Below, one piece after another: positions 26,090 through 34,169 of a stretch of DNA of 36,894 nucleotides. The DNA comes from Nostoc linckia FACHB-104 (lineage in GTDB: Bacteria > Cyanobacteriota > Cyanobacteriia > Cyanobacteriales > Nostocaceae). The stretch covers positions 1 to 36,894 of the forward strand of contig NZ_JACJQJ010000081.1 of the NCBI RefSeq assembly GCF_014696615.1, written 5' to 3'. The position numbers were made by a program, and so were the translations under genes. Position 1 is the stretch's first letter, and each line of letters begins with the position of its first letter. The notes under the pieces are model-generated. The model ran no database searches, had not been told where the DNA came from, and saw only the letters and a program-made list of their open reading frames with translations.

Positions 26090-26184
26090 AAAAGATAATT
26101 CCCGTCAGAAAAGATGATTCCCTTCAAAAAAGATGATTCTCGTCAAACAGATGATTCTTATGAACAGAGAAGATTCTTGAATTT
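26090..26184. repeat. Five tandem 19-bp repeats abutting a start codon
   Basis: Units begin at 26090, 26109, 26128, 26147 and 26166. The second and third read AAAAGATGATTCCCTTCAA and AAAAGATGATTCTCGTCAA; the others differ by a few bases, and the last is the most diverged. The array directly precedes the ATG (26089) of the minus-strand hypothetical gene. Period 19 is not a multiple of three, so it is not coding. Possible operator array or translation-control element, or simply a dispersed repeat. Confidence 0.85.
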
Positions 26185-26304
26185 GATGGAATGTGTAGTT
26201 GTAGATAATGCGATCGCCCTTTAGTTTTCCAGGCCAGAGGGCGATCGTTATTATTTAGGATATAATTATTAAACGACTCATATAAGTCATTTGTCAAGCA
26301 AATT

Positions 26305-26517
26305 ATGGGAATGGTTAGGCTAAAGATTCGAGAATTTGCTGCGGAGAAGGGCTGGACGCTGAAAGAGGTATCTGACCGTTCTGGTGTGGTTTATAGTACT
26401 CTCAGAACCTATGCGCGATCGCCAGGACTTGCAACTGTAGATTTTACCGCAATTCAGAAGCTAGCACGAACTTTTGATGTGATGATTGAGGAATTGGTTG
26501 AAGTTGTGCAGGAATAA
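26305..26517 (+). CDS. XRE-family helix-turn-helix regulator
   Basis: This 70-residue (68 if the second ATG at 26311 is used) Cro/CI-type DNA-binding protein consists of little more than the five-helix XRE domain: LKIREFAAEKGWTLKEVSDR, then SGVVYSTLRTYARSPGLATV as the recognition region, and AIQKLARTFDVMIEELVEVV. Such single-domain proteins usually act as antitoxin-like or autoregulatory repressors. No toxin-like partner directly follows on its strand; the nearest module is the minus-strand vapBC pair. A HIP1-like CGATCGCC sits within the gene and others just upstream. Target unknown. Confidence 0.82.
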   Translation: MGMVRLKIREFAAEKGWTLKEVSDRSGVVYSTLRTYARSPGLATVDFTAIQKLARTFDVMIEELVEVVQE

Positions 26518-26633
26518 TTATACTAGTTTGGAAATGGGCATGGGGCATAGGGCATGGGAAAGAAAGATTTTTATGCTTGGTTATGCCAAAACCTGGCGTG
26601 AATCGCTGATATGAGCAAAGGCGAGCTGTTATT

Positions 26634-27084
26634 TTAAACTAACGGTGGCACATCAAAGTCATTAAAAAACGAAAAATCGAAAGATGAAGCGCTTAATGCT
26701 CTCACTAGCTTATTGTCGAGAGTCAACAAAGTCGCATCTACCTGCTGTGAAAGCGCAACATAAGAAGCATCGTAGGCTGAAATGCCATAATTTAAGGCAA
26801 TATTGACTGCATCTGCTACCAAGTCAGTTGTAGAAACAACTTGTAATTGTAAACTTTTGAGAGTAGCTAGATCTGCTGTAACTTTTGCAGTAGGGTAAAG
26901 ACCAGCACGGATGTATTTCCACAAAACGTTGGCGCTTTCAATGTAAAACAGGTCAGGAACAAAGAATTGATTCTGAGGATTGGCAACATGAGCCAACAGT
27001 TGATCAACTTTAGGAGATCATATCTGGGACAAAGTGCTTGATGCACACACTAACATCTATGACACACCTAAGAGTAATAGTCAT
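26634..27084 (-). pseudogene. VapC-type PIN-domain toxin, frameshifted
   Basis: The ATG at 27082-27084 overlaps the vapB stop (ATGA), and the frame starts MTITLRCVIDVSVCIKHFVP with the first PIN aspartate (D10). After PDMIS it hits a TAA. One extra base near 27012 (minus strand TCCTAAAGTT) explains this: deleting it joins the frame to KVDQLLAHVANPQNQFFVPD and the rest of a normal PIN domain (PDLFYIESANVLWKY with the catalytic Glu; SAYDASYVALSQQVDATLLT with the last acidic residues) down to 26634. The corrected length, about 149 residues, is normal for VapC. As read, only a fragment from an internal ATG (26996) is open, and that lacks the first catalytic Asp, so it should not be an active RNase. 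Alternative: a sequencing error. Confidence 0.78.
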
Positions 27085-27347
27085 CTGTCCCGGTCTTCTC
27101 GAAGCAAAGTAGTACTATCAGGCCATTTGATATCTTTAGGAAGCTTTTCCCGACGCATACGACTTTCCTCTAAAAGCTTGAGTACGTTTTTTCGTTTTTC
27201 CTCTTCTGTTTGCTGTGTTTTTTTTGCTAAGGCATTTTGCAAGATTGTAACCACTTGAGCATCAATAGAACGATGTTCAGCTTGAGCTAACTCTTGCAAT
27301 TTCTCATATAAATCATCGGGTATATTGAGCAGATTTAGGTTAGCCAT
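27081..27347 (-). CDS. VapB/FitA-like ribbon-helix-helix antitoxin
   Basis: An 88-residue protein. Residues 1-42 (MANLNLLNIPDDLYEKLQEL, AQAEHRSIDAQVVTILQNAL) are the FitA-type ribbon-helix-helix that binds its own operator. The acidic/basic C-terminal tail (RMRREKLPKDIKWPDSTTLL) is the segment that would plug the toxin's active site. Its TGA overlaps the toxin ATG by the classic ATGA, so the two genes form a vapBC operon. Because the toxin is frameshifted, this antitoxin may survive as a solitary repressor or to neutralise related toxins. Confidence 0.85.
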   Translation of the reverse strand: MANLNLLNIPDDLYEKLQELAQAEHRSIDAQVVTILQNALAKKTQQTEEEKRKNVLKLLEESRMRREKLPKDIKWPDSTTLLREDRDR

Positions 27348-27425
27348 TTTTCTATACCTACAAGGTAGTTATTAGTAATAATAACATGATGTAATTTATT
27401 GGATAATATGAGCGATCGCCTCTGA

Positions 27426-28457
27426 TTAAACATCCACCATTAAAGCTTTTTCTGGCAATAAAGACTGTTGCTTTTTTAGCTCATTATCTCTTTTTTCTGG
27501 TAGTAAACCAGCAGCATATAAAATTGCTATTATCGATAGTAAACTCAAGATTAGATAAAGAATTATATTACTTATTGATTCGCCACTTGTGGAATATGGG
27601 TTGAGAGATGCTGCCATCATTTTAGTATTTGGTAGCTTAGTGGCAGATAGACTTACATTAAAGTCTTTTTGTAGTTCTGTAACTGATTGATATCGTACAT
27701 TAAAGTCATAACGAACCATTTTAGACAAAATACTTGCAAGCCAATTACTAATATCTGCTTGATTTCGCCAGACAACTTCTCCTGAACTATCTAATGTTAA
27801 GACTGGCGGTTCTAAACCTGTAATTGCTTCAATTAAAGTCATTCCTAATGCATAAATATCACTATTGAATTGAGGATATCCTCGCATTTGCTCTATTGGA
27901 GCATAACCTTGGGTATAAACTTGCGTTCCCGGTTTTTGGAGTCTGGTATTTTTGGCAATAATTTCTTTGACAGATCCAAAATCAATTAAAAATAAATTAT
28001 CATTATCATCCAAAATAATATTATCTGGTTTAATATCTCTATGGATAATATTATTACTATGCACAAACATAAGAATATTGATTAATTTATCTAATATTTT
28101 AATAACTTCAGACTCTTGTAGCTTTTGACGAGATTTGATTTCTTTACTTAAAGTATTTCCTTGAATATACTGTTGAATCAAGTAAAATTCTTGGTTCTCT
28201 TCTAAGTAATCAAAAAACTTTGGAATCTGTGGATGTCCATTTAAGTTTTTGAGAATTGTGACTTCACGGTGGAAGAGTTCCTTTGCTATCACCACCTCAT
28301 TTTGATTCCTACTGGAGAAGGTAAAATGCTTAACTGCATACTGAACTCCAGATTGAAACAAGTCATTAGCTAGATAAGTTCTGCTAAAACCACCTTCCCC
28401 CAGCAATGCAACTATTTCGTAACGTCCGCCGATAATTTTTGATATACCTGTATTCAT
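27426..28457 (-). CDS. Serine/threonine protein kinase with one C-terminal membrane helix
   Basis: A 343-residue eukaryotic-type kinase. The catalytic domain (12-268) is complete: glycine loop LGEGGFSRTY (19-28), ATP-binding Lys43 in YAVKHF, catalytic loop HRDIKPDN (139-146) with D141, DFG at 159-161, and an activation segment ending in GYAPIEQMRG in place of APE, normal for cyanobacterial kinases. A Ser/Asn-rich linker, one membrane helix (298-317, IILYLILSLLSIIAILYAAG) and a short polar tail (to 343) follow. This is smaller than kinases with PASTA or FGE domains, and the tail has no sensor domain. It is divergent from the ZorAB-like pair with only 201 bp between starts, so a shared control region and a functional link are plausible. 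Substrates unknown. Confidence 0.93.
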   Translation of the reverse strand: MNTGISKIIGGRYEIVALLGEGGFSRTYLANDLFQSGVQYAVKHFTFSSRNQNEVVIAKELFHREVTILKNLNGHPQIPKFFDYLEENQEFYLIQQYIQGNTLSKEIKSRQKLQESEVIKILDKLINILMFVHSNNIIHRDIKPDNIILDDNDNLFLIDFGSVKEIIAKNTRLQKPGTQVYTQGYAPIEQMRGYPQFNSDIYALGMTLIEAITGLEPPVLTLDSSGEVVWRNQADISNWLASILSKMVRYDFNVRYQSVTELQKDFNVSLSATKLPNTKMMAASLNPYSTSGESISNIILYLILSLLSIIAILYAAGLLPEKRDNELKKQQSLLPEKALMVDV

Positions 28458-28658
28458 GTGACACCACTGTTGCAGAGATTACCCAAGCAATCTTTGTCAA
28501 TTTATATTCAATCTTCTACGTCAAAGCTAGGAAATTAGATTGAGCGAAGTATGTAACATATTTTATACTACAACCAATATGATATGATCCTTTGGACACA
28601 CATAGAAGTCTTATTACATATTTTTCATTGATTAATCAATTATTGAACTTGCAGGATT

Positions 28659-30071
28659 ATGAAACAACTATCACTGCGCTATGGTGTATTTATAATTTGT
28701 TTTGTATTGCTATTACTTTATTTAATTACGCCATCGTTTATTCCTTGGTTTCCCTTTTTAATAGTGCTAGCCTTTTTAGGATTAACTGTCAAATCTACTA
28801 TTGATGGGATTCGGCTGAAAAATGCTTTACTTCAACAAGTAGGTATAATCGAACAAAAACTTCGGTCTGAACTTGTCCAGAAAGTTCAAGGTATTAACCG
28901 CAATCAATACGAGAGAATTAATAAAATCGCTTTAATTGAAAAAAGATGTAGCGAAAATCAAGAATTAAAAATTTGGGAGAGACATAAACGCTCTTATCAA
29001 TTACTTCCCAACTCCCTTTTAGCCATTGGCTTATTGGGGACATTCTTGGGTATTACCATGAATTTATTCTTAATTAGTAGAAATACTGGTGGTGAATTGC
29101 AATTACAAAAAGCCTTACCAGATATTATTGGCTCAATGGCGATCGCATTCGTTAGTAGCCTAGCTGCTTTAGCTGGAAGTGTCTTCCTGACAAAGTTTCA
29201 TCCCACGTATGATTTAGATTTAGAGAAAGATAAACTGCTGATTTCTTTAGAAGATTTTCTTGATAATGATTATTTTATCTCTCAAAATCAGCCAACTGTA
29301 GCAGAACAGATAGATGTACTAATTAAGACTATCGACAATTATTCCAAGAGCTTGAGTGGATTTGTGACAACACTACCGAAAAATACTCAAGATTTCCAAA
29401 ATGCTGTGACATCAGCTTCTAATACACTCAATACATCTGCGAATAATTTTCAGGTTGTAGCGAATCAATCTTCGCAATCGATGCAAACAGGCGCTAATGT
29501 TTTAAGTAACGCAACTAACAACTTGGCAAGATTAACTACAACTTTTTCTGATATCACATCTTCTCTGCATAATTCAACAAAATCTTTCGATAACGCAATA
29601 GATAAATTACAAATTTATGCAGATAACTTGGCAGATATTGGTAATGCTTTGGTGAATAACTCTACACAAACCCAAAGCTTAATTCAAACTAATCAACAAA
29701 GCCTAAATCATGTGAGCGATCGCCTGCTGCAAAATGCGAATACACTATCAGCAACTAGCCAAACTTTCAATAACAATATATCTCAGGTAACAGCATCTTT
29801 AACGCAGCACACAGGACAAGTAGGTAACCACAATAATAGATTGCAGAATTTAGTTGGAGTAATTGAAAATGCTACACAATCTTCTAATACTAATATCGGA
29901 CAAGTAGTATCAGTATTAAATCAAAATTCATCCCTATTAGGTAGCCAAATTAATCAATTGCAGAATATAGCTGAGAGTATCGATAGCAATGCTCAAACCA
30001 TGAGGCAAATCCAAAATAATTTTTCTGATTTATTGTCAGCATTAGCACAGTTACAGAAATCTAAATTTTAG
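28659..30071 (+). CDS. MotA/ExbB-like proton-channel protein with long coiled-coil tail (ZorA-like)
   Basis: A 470-residue membrane protein. Two N-terminal helices (about 8-27 and 29-47) are followed by a cytoplasmic helical stretch. Then comes a pair of helices with the MotA/TolQ/ExbB core: LLAIGLLGTFLGITMNLF (120-137) and PDIIGSMAIAFVSSLAALAGSVFL (154-177). The rest (about 210-470) is a long Asn/Ser/Gln/Thr-rich helix with hydrophobic residues at heptad spacing (for example NTLNTSANNFQVVANQ) and almost no charge, predicted as a coiled-coil tail. Four helices plus the long tail is the architecture of ZorA of the Zorya defence system, in which the tail projects into the cytoplasm. Generic ExbB/TolQ or MotA proteins lack the tail. 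It is followed after 21 bp by the MotB-like partner. The ATG at 28659 gives the family-like start. Confidence 0.75.
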   Translation: MKQLSLRYGVFIICFVLLLLYLITPSFIPWFPFLIVLAFLGLTVKSTIDGIRLKNALLQQVGIIEQKLRSELVQKVQGINRNQYERINKIALIEKRCSENQELKIWERHKRSYQLLPNSLLAIGLLGTFLGITMNLFLISRNTGGELQLQKALPDIIGSMAIAFVSSLAALAGSVFLTKFHPTYDLDLEKDKLLISLEDFLDNDYFISQNQPTVAEQIDVLIKTIDNYSKSLSGFVTTLPKNTQDFQNAVTSASNTLNTSANNFQVVANQSSQSMQTGANVLSNATNNLARLTTTFSDITSSLHNSTKSFDNAIDKLQIYADNLADIGNALVNNSTQTQSLIQTNQQSLNHVSDRLLQNANTLSATSQTFNNNISQVTASLTQHTGQVGNHNNRLQNLVGVIENATQSSNTNIGQVVSVLNQNSSLLGSQINQLQNIAESIDSNAQTMRQIQNNFSDLLSALAQLQKSKF

Positions 30072-30092
30072 CCTCAATGGAGAAATTTAAAT

Positions 30093-30809
30093 ATGCGGAG
30101 AAGAACAAGAAGCTTACCGATAAATGATACATTTAGTATCTGGACTTCTTTTACAGACTTAATGTCTAATGCTTTTATGATAATTACCTTGCTACTACTA
30201 TTAGTAATAGCAAGAAACTCAAAAAGTATAAATGATACTCGGATATCAACTGGTAATGATGAGAAACCAACAATCATTGAACTACCAGCAGAAAAATATG
30301 AGTTTACGTCAGGTAGCGCAGTTTTACCACAGAAGTTGAAAAAAGATATTAATCAAAATGGCATAATTTTAAAAGAAATTGAAAATAATATTAAGCAAAT
30401 AGAAAATAGTAATAAAAAAGTAGATGTTATTGAAGTTATTGGGCATACAGATGGGGAAGAAGTAGGTTCTTTAAACTGTAGCGATCGCAACGGCGGTAAT
30501 TTAGATACCAAATTAGAAGAAGTCGTTACTCGTAATAAAGATGTGTCTATTCTTTGTCCAGGTTCTAATGCTGATTTAGGTTTAATGAGAGCCTTAGCAG
30601 TAGTGAAAGAACTGCAAAATGTGCAACGTCAAAGAAAATCTGGACTTTTCAAACGGCTGAAATTTAGAGCCTATTCTGCGGCGCAATTGCTGCTACCAGA
30701 CGATCAAGGATTTGCGCCACCAGATAGAAGTGATAATCCCAAACGTCGGCGGATTGAAATTCGCTTCGCCCAACTAGGACAGTATAAAACACCAGGTAAT
30801 AACCGTTAA
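30093..30809 (+). CDS. MotB/OmpA-like peptidoglycan-binding protein (ZorB-like)
   Basis: A 238-residue partner of the upstream protein. A basic start is followed by one membrane helix (about 20-40) holding D22 in FTDLMSNAFMIITLLLLLVI. An aspartate at this position carries protons or sodium in MotB, ExbD and ZorB. The periplasmic part (from about 66) is an OmpA-type domain: YEFTSGSAVL as the first strand, GHTD (117-120), NADLGLMRALAVVKEL with R166, and RRIEIRF (219-225). D and R of the two motifs are the residues that hold diaminopimelate of the cell wall. An insert between GHTD and NADLG contains C129 and C155. Two genes, one 21-bp gap: this is a MotA-MotB-like pair. Genes zorC, zorD or zorE are not present nearby. 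Confidence 0.78.
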   Translation: MRRRTRSLPINDTFSIWTSFTDLMSNAFMIITLLLLLVIARNSKSINDTRISTGNDEKPTIIELPAEKYEFTSGSAVLPQKLKKDINQNGIILKEIENNIKQIENSNKKVDVIEVIGHTDGEEVGSLNCSDRNGGNLDTKLEEVVTRNKDVSILCPGSNADLGLMRALAVVKELQNVQRQRKSGLFKRLKFRAYSAAQLLLPDDQGFAPPDRSDNPKRRRIEIRFAQLGQYKTPGNNR

Positions 30810-31228
30810 TATTGTTTAACTTTAAGATTGATATCGGTCTTATCGAATCAGTCCAATATTTATATGAAAGGTTTCAAAAAATTGAAATCATGAAAGTATT
30901 AAAAGTCCATCCATTATTATCCTTATGCTGAACTAATGAAAAGTCACGTATTTGTTCCCCTTGTTCGAGAATTCGTTTAGCAAGGCTTAGTCGCTCTTGC
31001 ACTTGGTAATACTGAGTAGTTTCCATAACTTTATAATAAAAGGATTTATCATATTTGAGTCGTCTTTATCTTTATTGATACGTTGAGCAAAGACATCTAA
31101 ATAACATTGAAAAACTTTCTACAGACTGGGTTATAAATTTACAGACAAAATAGCTGTGGAATATATTTGCCTATCTTCTAGAAAGCAACCTTTTGTACTC
31201 CTAGAAGTGAGACCAAAATATTTTTGAA
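30810..31228. other. Gene-poor stretch with one possible small frame
   Basis: Beyond the small frame described separately (30874-31026, minus) I see A/T-rich DNA with no recognised RNA, terminator or repeat. The stretch separates the ZorB-like gene from the tRNA. Confidence 0.5.
30874..31026 (-). CDS. Possible 50-residue small protein
   Basis: An ATG frame of 50 codons reads METTQYYQVQERLSLAKRIL, continues with a charged helical stretch (EQGEQIRDFSLVQHKDNNGW) and ends in TFNTFMISIF. The composition is protein-like (amphipathic helix, balanced charge) rather than noise, but no family is recognised and there is no strong ribosome-binding site. It could be a remnant of a longer gene or a genuine small protein on the strand opposite to the ZorAB-like pair. 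Confidence 0.3.
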   Translation of the reverse strand: METTQYYQVQERLSLAKRILEQGEQIRDFSLVQHKDNNGWTFNTFMISIF

Positions 31229-31313
31229 CGGAGAGGGGGAGATTCGAACTCCCGGAAGCTTTCACTTCATCCGATTTCAAGTCGGACGCAATCGACCACT
31301 CTGCCACCTCTCC
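31229..31313 (-). tRNA. tRNA-Ser (anticodon UGA)
   Basis: Read on the minus strand, the acceptor stem GGAGAGG (31307-31313) pairs with CCTCTCC (31230-31236). The D-arm GTGGCAGAGTGGTCGATTGC, the anticodon loop CTTGAAA flanked by TCCGA/TCGGA, a long variable arm as in class II tRNAs, and the T-loop GGGAGTTCGAATCTCCC can all be seen. Anticodon TGA decodes UCN serine codons. 85 nt with discriminator G; CCA is not encoded. Confidence 0.95.
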
Positions 31314-31396
31314 AGTAAACTGTCTAGCTTTTTTCTTGGTGCAAAGCCTTTTCTAGATTAGCACAAAAGCTGACAGATAATACTATATCTCATGAT

Positions 31397-32326
31397 CTAC
31401 GCAGATTGCACAACTGGACGCGATCGCTCGTAAAAAATTTCTTCTGAGACGATCTGGTAATCATTGCCTACCCAAACTAGGGAGATTTGCGACACTACAC
31501 CCGCCTCTAGGGAGACTAGGGAAAAATTCCGCCGCTTGTTGCCTTGAATTTCTACTATTCTGGGTACGCTAGCCGCATTCAAGTAAAATATCCCTTCTGG
31601 GCTTTTCAGCAGTGGCTTGCGTAGCTCTTTTTTCGTGTGTCGTAGGCTATGGTGCATATGTCCAAATGTCACCAGAGGAACGGTTTTACCAGCGTTGAGA
31701 GCCTGGGAAATCGCTTCGCCAAAATCTGGATCGCCAAAATCGCCGCCAATGGGAAGCCAGTCTTTACCACAGGGGTCTTCGGGGCGATCGCCTAATCCAC
31801 TAGGCCCATTGTGCCCAAGAAAAATAATCGTATCGTATGCAGCACTTTTGACCGCAGCCATAATTTTATCTGCTGATTCTTCAAAATCGTTGACACCGTA
31901 ACGTTCTTTGCAAATGTCAGCAAATCTCCATTCTGGCCCACCCCAACTAAAAGGACGACCTCCCACTACTGTTAAATTCCATTGGGGAAAATCTAGCTTA
32001 CTATAACCGACATGGGCGGAACCTAATAAATCGAGTTGTTCTTGTACCCAGTCTTCCTTAGTGCGATCGTAGGGACATTTTTTCCGTCCCCATTCTGTGG
32101 CAGTGTACCATGCATCGTGGTTGCCCATTATGGCTGCTTTGGGAATATCAACAGAAGCGATCGCTCTTACCACTTCCACAGACTCATTGCCAAAATCCCC
32201 CACAAACAGCACTAAGTCTACACCCAAATGCTTGAGTGCAATACCATCTTCTTCTTCCCATTGGTCGTGAACGTCGCCAACTACAGCTATTTTCAGGTTT
32301 GTTGATTCTGTTATCTCACTGGTCAT
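31397..32326 (-). CDS. Calcineurin-like metallophosphoesterase (TIGR04168-type)
   Basis: A 309-residue dinuclear metal phosphoesterase. The motifs come in order: GDVHDQW at the start, VGDFGNE, the catalytic GNHDAW, GHNGPSG and GHMHHSL, giving all Asp/Asn/His metal ligands. I recall this cyanobacterial/plant-type family as TIGR04168; the substrate is not known. Start: the frame is open up to 32410, but those 28 residues come partly from repeat DNA (a GGGCATTGGG patch begins at 32401), while the ATG at 32326 places the first metal motif near residue 16, as usual. It is divergent from nadA and follows tRNA-Ser at a distance, not an operon. No signal peptide. Confidence 0.88.
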   Translation of the reverse strand: MTSEITESTNLKIAVVGDVHDQWEEEDGIALKHLGVDLVLFVGDFGNESVEVVRAIASVDIPKAAIMGNHDAWYTATEWGRKKCPYDRTKEDWVQEQLDLLGSAHVGYSKLDFPQWNLTVVGGRPFSWGGPEWRFADICKERYGVNDFEESADKIMAAVKSAAYDTIIFLGHNGPSGLGDRPEDPCGKDWLPIGGDFGDPDFGEAISQALNAGKTVPLVTFGHMHHSLRHTKKELRKPLLKSPEGIFYLNAASVPRIVEIQGNKRRNFSLVSLEAGVVSQISLVWVGNDYQIVSEEIFYERSRPVVQSA

Positions 32327-32400
32327 GCCACTGTCCTTGCCGTCTACTTTTAGGATAGGCAACTCAGCAGATTTTGGACATAAATTGTCAAAACTCTGGG

Positions 32401-32536
32401 TATAGGGCATGGGGCATTGGGCATTGGGGATGGGAAAGAAACCAACACTTGTCGGTTAAGGGAAAAAAGGGGAATGGGAAAAGGGGAAGAAAAAACCTTT
32501 AACCCTTGACCTTTAACCTTTTCCCCAAAACCATAC
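32401..32536. repeat. Dispersed GGGCATTGGGCAT and GGTTAAA-type repeats
   Basis: A GGGCATGGGGCATTGGGCATT stretch starts the patch, then a G/A-rich block (GGGAAAAAAGGGGAATGGG, about 32459-32485) is followed by CCTTTAACCCTTGACCTTTAACC, a heptamer-like block. The same elements occur downstream of the caspase-like gene (7064-7185). They fill the upstream region of the phosphoesterase gene. Confidence 0.7.
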
Positions 32537-32581
32537 CAATGTGCTATGTCCAAGGATAGAGTTTCCATAAAGCTTCTAGGA

Positions 32582-32624
32582 TTTTTGGTAAAAACCACTA
32601 TATTTTTTGGTAAAAACTACTATA
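32582..32624. promoter_or_regulatory. 21-bp direct repeat upstream of nadA
   Basis: TTTTTGGTAAAAACCACTATA at 32582-32602 recurs at 32604-32624 with one change (C to T). The centre-to-centre distance is 22 bp, two helical turns, as expected for a dimeric or paired operator. A TATAAT hexamer at 32621-32626 overlaps the second copy and points toward nadA, so a repressor bound here would cover the promoter. The regulator is unknown. Confidence 0.5.
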
Positions 32625-32649
32625 ATTAATCCACAGCATAACTGAAGGA

Positions 32650-32690
32650 TAAAGTATGAAGTATGAACTATGAAGTATGAAACTTCCCTA
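32650..32690. repeat. Tandem heptamers in the nadA upstream region
   Basis: Units of AAGTATG, AACTATG and AAGTATG follow each other with period 7 from about 32652 to 32680. They belong to the short tandem repeat type seen elsewhere in this window. They lie between the 21-bp direct repeat and the nadA start, in the presumed leader. Confidence 0.65.
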
Positions 32691-32836
32691 AGCATAAAAC
32701 GCTGTTTTGTAGGGAGTTCCCACATTTAAGTAAGTGTTATCAAGTGGCTTTGGGCATACATCAATTTTTTCAGCCTTCAACCTTTAAACTTCATCCTTTT
32801 TGGTCAAATACTTGCAATTTTAAGTAACCCCTAATT

Positions 32837-33811
32837 GTGTTTAACACTGCACTTGTTGATCGAGAAACCACCCATCCGGGTGTACTACCACTGGATTTAT
32901 TTGCGGCGATTGAGAGTCTCAAAAAAGAACTCAACGCGGTGATTTTAGCCCATTACTATCAAGAGCCAGATATCCAGGATATTGCAGACTTTATTGGGGA
33001 TTCATTACAACTAGCCAGAGCCGCAGCTAATACCAATGCAGATACAATTGTCTTTGCTGGTGTTCACTTCATGGCAGAAACAGCCAAGATACTAAATCCT
33101 GATAAATTGGTACTGCTACCAGATTTAAATGCTGGTTGTTCTTTAGCAGATAGCTGTCCGGCGGAGGCATTTGCAGCCTTTAAAGCTGCCCATCCCGATC
33201 ATCTAGTGGTTTCTTATATTAACTGCTCTGCTGATATTAAAGCCATGAGCGATATTATCTGCACCAGTTCTAATGCTGTGAAGATTGTGCAGCAAATACC
33301 GAAAGACCAACCAATTATTTTTGCCCCCGATCGCAATTTGGGGCGCTACGTCATGGAGCAAACTGGACGAGATATGGTGCTTTGGGACGGTAGTTGCATT
33401 GTGCATGAAACTTTCTCGGAAAAGAAAATTGTTCAGTTAAAAATTGCCCATCCCGAAGCGGAGGCGATCGCACACCCAGAATGCGAAACTAGCATTTTGC
33501 GCCACGCTAACTATATCGGGTCTACAGCAGCATTATTAACATATTGTCAAAACAGTCCTGCACAGGAATTTATCGTGGCTACAGAGCCAGGTATCATTCA
33601 CCAAATGCAAAAACTAGCTCCCCAGAAGCGGTTTATTCCTGCGCCACCAATTAATAACTGTAATTGCAATGAATGTCCGTTTATGCGCTTAAATACCTTA
33701 GAAAAAGTGTATTGGGCAATGAAAAATCTTACTCCCGAAATCACCATGTCTGAGGAGATACGTTTAGCAGCGTTGCGCCCAATGCAACGGATGTTAGAAA
33801 TGAGCGTTTAG
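32837..33811 (+). CDS. nadA: Quinolinate synthase A
   Basis: This 324-residue [4Fe-4S] enzyme condenses iminoaspartate with dihydroxyacetone phosphate to quinolinate, in NAD synthesis. Sequence landmarks are [20 protein letters not shown] (His/Tyr of the active site), [12 protein letters not shown] with cluster ligand C101, [11 protein letters not shown] with C187, and [14 protein letters not shown] with C280 as third ligand. Length is normal for the cyanobacterial form. Start is GTG at 32837 (first residues fit the family); no ATG lies close. nadB is not adjacent, so the gene stands alone. A strong terminator follows at 33841-33878, and a candidate operator pair lies 210-255 bp upstream. A heptamer array (AAGTATG/AACTATG units, about 32650-32685) sits between the operator and the gene. 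Confidence 0.96.
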   Translation: MFNTALVDRETTHPGVLPLDLFAAIESLKKELNAVILAHYYQEPDIQDIADFIGDSLQLARAAANTNADTIVFAGVHFMAETAKILNPDKLVLLPDLNAGCSLADSCPAEAFAAFKAAHPDHLVVSYINCSADIKAMSDIICTSSNAVKIVQQIPKDQPIIFAPDRNLGRYVMEQTGRDMVLWDGSCIVHETFSEKKIVQLKIAHPEAEAIAHPECETSILRHANYIGSTAALLTYCQNSPAQEFIVATEPGIIHQMQKLAPQKRFIPAPPINNCNCNECPFMRLNTLEKVYWAMKNLTPEITMSEEIRLAALRPMQRMLEMSV

Positions 33812-33840
33812 TTAAATTAATCTAATAGGTTTTTATATTA

Positions 33841-33878
33841 TGTAGAGACATGATTCTATTGTGTCTCTACATCTTTTT
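33841..33878 (+). terminator. Rho-independent terminator of nadA
   Basis: TGTAGAGACA at 33841-33850 pairs perfectly with TGTCTCTACA at 33862-33871 (11-nt loop) and is followed by TCTTTTTT, 30 bp after the nadA stop. Position and T-run make this one of the clearest terminators in the window. Confidence 0.85.
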
Positions 33879-33975
33879 TGGCTTTAAATTTAATGAATAA
33901 AAGTCAATATTCTTGTGTTTACCTTTGTTGCTTGTTGGCAAATTTTAGGACTTCCCAAAGCCTATATATATTTGC

Positions 33976-34001
33976 AATTTCTGCTGAATAAAGCAGAAAT
34001 T
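33976..34001. repeat. 10-bp perfect hairpin between nadA and GIY-YIG genes
   Basis: AATTTCTGCT and AGCAGAAATT enclose a 6-nt loop GAATAA. No T-run follows on the plus strand. The rest of the 358-bp gene-free gap (33812-34169) is A/T-rich with no other feature than the nadA terminator. Could be a regulatory leader element or a small mobile repeat. Confidence 0.6.
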
Positions 34002-34169
34002 ACTAGCTATTATTTTATAGGATACTTATTAAAAATTCAATCTGCCTTTCCTCCCAGTATTAACACACTTTATGGGAGATTTACAACCTGATAATTACGG
34101 TTGAGATAATTATTTTACTTCGCCTATAATTACGATGTTTAGTATAACAGTAAAATCTAATAATTAGAT

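Noticed and set aside
26090-26184. Tandem 19-bp repeats as a CRISPR array
   Set aside because: The units are contiguous without unique spacers, and there are no cas genes.
27426-30809. Calling the locus a complete Zorya system
   Set aside because: Only ZorA- and ZorB-like genes are visible; no zorC, zorD helicase or zorE nuclease lies within the window on either side.
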